A stretch of DNA of 64,000 bases from Alkalidesulfovibrio alkalitolerans DSM 16529 (lineage in GTDB: Bacteria; Desulfobacterota; Desulfovibrionia; Desulfovibrionales; Desulfovibrionaceae): positions 1 to 64,000 of the forward strand of contig NZ_ATHI01000032.1 in the NCBI RefSeq assembly GCF_000422245.1. Reading direction: 5' to 3'. A program made the position numbers and the translations under genes. Numbering within the stretch: position 1 is the stretch's first letter; the number at the start of each line of letters is the position of its first letter. Positions 62,218 to 64,000 of this stretch are shown one piece after another. Under the pieces are notes generated by a model. The model did no database searches, was not told the DNA's origin, and saw only the letters and a program-made list of their open reading frames with translations.

Positions 62218-64000
62218 ACGCAGGGACGCACTTTCCTGCGCGAACTGCTGGCCCTGGCCGCCCTTTTCGTGGCGGCCTTCCTGGGGCTCGCCCTGGCCAG
62301 CTACTCGCACCTGGACCCGAGCATCAACCGCGTCGTTAGCCAAGGGCATGAGCTTGGCAACATGGCGGGGCTCGTCGGAGCCTACGCCTCAGGTTTGCTC
62401 GTGGACTTTTTCGGCGTGGCCGCGTGGTTTTGGCCGCTTCTTTTCCTTTACTTCGCGGCCGCCAGCCTCACGGAACGGGTCTCCCTCGCCTGGTGGCGCT
62501 GGGTGGGCATCGTTCTCGTGACCGTGAGCGTCATGACCTGGGCCGAGTCGGCCACGTTCAAGGCCTCCCTGGCCCTTGGCGGCGTGGTCGGGGGTGGTCT
62601 GTTCGGCACGCTGCTGTTCGGCGTTTCGCAGACGCTTTTGCGCCCCTTGGGTGCTGGACTCGTCTGGCTTTTCCTTTTTCTTTTCGGCCTGCAACTGGCC
62701 ATCGGGGTGTCCTGGTCGAACGCCTTGCGAAGGCTGCGCGACAATATGCAAGGCGCGGCTCAAAGCCCCAAGGAGCGAAGCGTGCGCAAGGGGCGAAAGC
62801 CCCTCGCGTCAGACGACGACGAGACCATCGACGTCGCGCCCGTGGGCGGCAGGCGCGTGACAGGCATCCCGCCGCCTCCGGAGGCCGACACCCCAGTGGT
62901 ATTCGATGCGCCCGGGCTTTTGGGCCGCACGGCGCGCGAGGTTTCGCGCGTTCCATCGGGCGAGGGCGGTTCTTCCCGTGGTGGCGACGACCTTTTTTCC
63001 TTCCCTTCGCTGTTCGGGCGCGAACGCGACGAGGAGAAGATGGAGGAGCCAAGTTTTGCCTTCGAGAACGAGGAAGCACCCTCTATTGAATCCGTTGCAG
63101 ACGATTTTGCCTTCGAAGACTTCGTTGAAGAGCCCAGGGAGGCTTCCGACGCGTCCGCGCCTGCGGCCGTCAAGGCGAAGTCCAGGCCTTCGAAGTCACG
63201 CCCGGCCAGGACTCCTGCGCTTCCGCGCATCGACCTGCTGAGCCCGGTCGTGCAGACGCGTTCCCCCTTGGACAAGGAACGCCTGAAGGCCATGGCGCTC
63301 GATCTGGTGAGCTGCCTGTCCGACTTCGGAGTCAAGGGCGATGTCACGGCCATCAAGCCCGGCCCCGTGGTGACCATGTTCGAGGTCAAGCCCGCGCCCG
63401 GCACCAAGATCAGCCGCATCGCGGGGCTGGCCGACGATCTGGCCCTGGCCATGAAGGCCCTGGCCGTGCGCATCGACGCCATTCCCGGTTCGGACGCCGT
63501 GGGCGTGGAAATCCCCAACGAGACGCGCGAGGGAGTGGCCCTGCGCGAGATATTCGAGTCCGAGGCCTTCAAGGGCGCGCCCTCCAAGCTCGCCCTGGCC
63601 CTGGGCAAGGACATCCAGGGCCGGGCCTACGTGGCCGACCTCGCGCGCATGCCCCACCTGCTCGTGGCGGGCGCCACGGGCGCGGGCAAGTCCGTGAGCC
63701 TGAACACGATCCTGCTCTCCCTTCTCTACAAGGCCACGCCCGACGAGGTGAAGCTCCTGCTCGTGGACCCCAAGCGCATCGAGCTTTCCGTCTATGCCGA
63801 CCTGCCGCATCTGGTGCATCCGGTGGTCACAGAGATGCCCCTGGCCAAAAGCGCCCTGGAGTGGGCCGTGGCCGAGATGGACCGCCGGTATCAGGCCATG
63901 GCTCTTCTGGGCGTGCGGAACATCGAGAGCTACAACCAGAAACTCCCCCAGGCGGACATCGAAGCCAAGCCCCAACTGGCCGAACTCGCTCCCATTCCAT
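62218..64000 (+). CDS. ftsK: DNA translocase FtsK (3' end beyond the window)
   Basis: Partial. N-terminal membrane part (FLRELLALAALFVAAFLGLALASYS... then several helices to about residue 175), a charged linker, and the RecA-like motor with Walker A GATGAGKSVSLNTILLSLL (~residue 485) and LLLVDPKRIELSVY (Walker B area). It coordinates division with chromosome-dimer resolution. In-frame with the first helix no ATG/GTG/TTG follows the upstream stop until GTG at 62269, which would cut the first helix; ACG at 62218 sits 8 bases after AGGAGG and is the best-placed start. See findings. Confidence 0.9.

Overview
The window is a GC-rich chromosomal stretch that looks like a sulfate-reducing Desulfovibrionaceae-type member of the former Deltaproteobacteria. 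This is inferred from gene content: a glutamate synthase split over four genes in the archaeal style, a nadC-nadA-nadB operon, a yajC-secD-secF set, rpsU-yqeY-mutS2-dnaG-rpoD in one run, cheZ and fliM, lptF/lptG (so an outer membrane with LPS) and a tmRNA tag ending in YALAA. No rRNA or CRISPR array was seen.

Layout. 1-6.2 kb: Rrf2 regulator, UbiD-type decarboxylase, membrane-anchored hydrolase, CsaA-like tRNA-binding protein, and a DUF1786/kinase-fold gene pair. 6.26-6.43 kb: tRNA-Asp and tRNA-Val. 6.5-11.5 kb: small cysteine-rich protein, an unrecognised protein, and a YnjD-YnjB-YnjC type ABC importer. 11.9-15.7 kb: CBS-domain protein, DASS/SLC13-type transporter and a left-handed beta-helix protein. 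15.8-23.2 kb: the macromolecular-synthesis run ending in rpoD, then a secreted thermonuclease. 23.5-27.4 kb: split glutamate synthase. 27.4-30.6 kb: yajC-secD-secF. 30.7-34.9 kb (minus): nadC-nadA-nadB plus an unknown gene. 35-44 kb: mgtE, a PilZ-cheZ pair, a NIL/ferredoxin protein, a YbgF-like lipoprotein, lspA-ileS and fliM. 44-48.6 kb: YkgJ-like protein, a metal P-type ATPase with a MarR regulator, a DDAH-like hydrolase.

48.74-56.37 kb is a compact integrated element of about 7.6 kb inserted at the 3' end of ssrA (tmRNA). It has a tyrosine integrase beside the target, a separate small protein related to the integrase arm-binding domain, an AlpA-type regulator, a RepA-like ATPase, a zinc-finger/Toprim primase and several small unknown genes. 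Diverged copies of the tmRNA 3' end mark both borders, a paired GTTGCCCC repeat lies just inside each border, and a dense TGTCCC/GGGACA array sits at the ATPase-primase junction. No capsid or terminase gene was recognised, so it resembles a P4-like satellite or a small mobilisable island. It is the most interesting part of the window.

56.4-64 kb: ssrA, tRNA-Met, uppP, lptF-lptG, engB, aroQ, efp, and ftsK running off the end with no ordinary start codon where one is expected. Starts were chosen by Shine-Dalgarno spacing and family N-termini. Many long open frames antisense to real genes are side effects of high GC and were left out.
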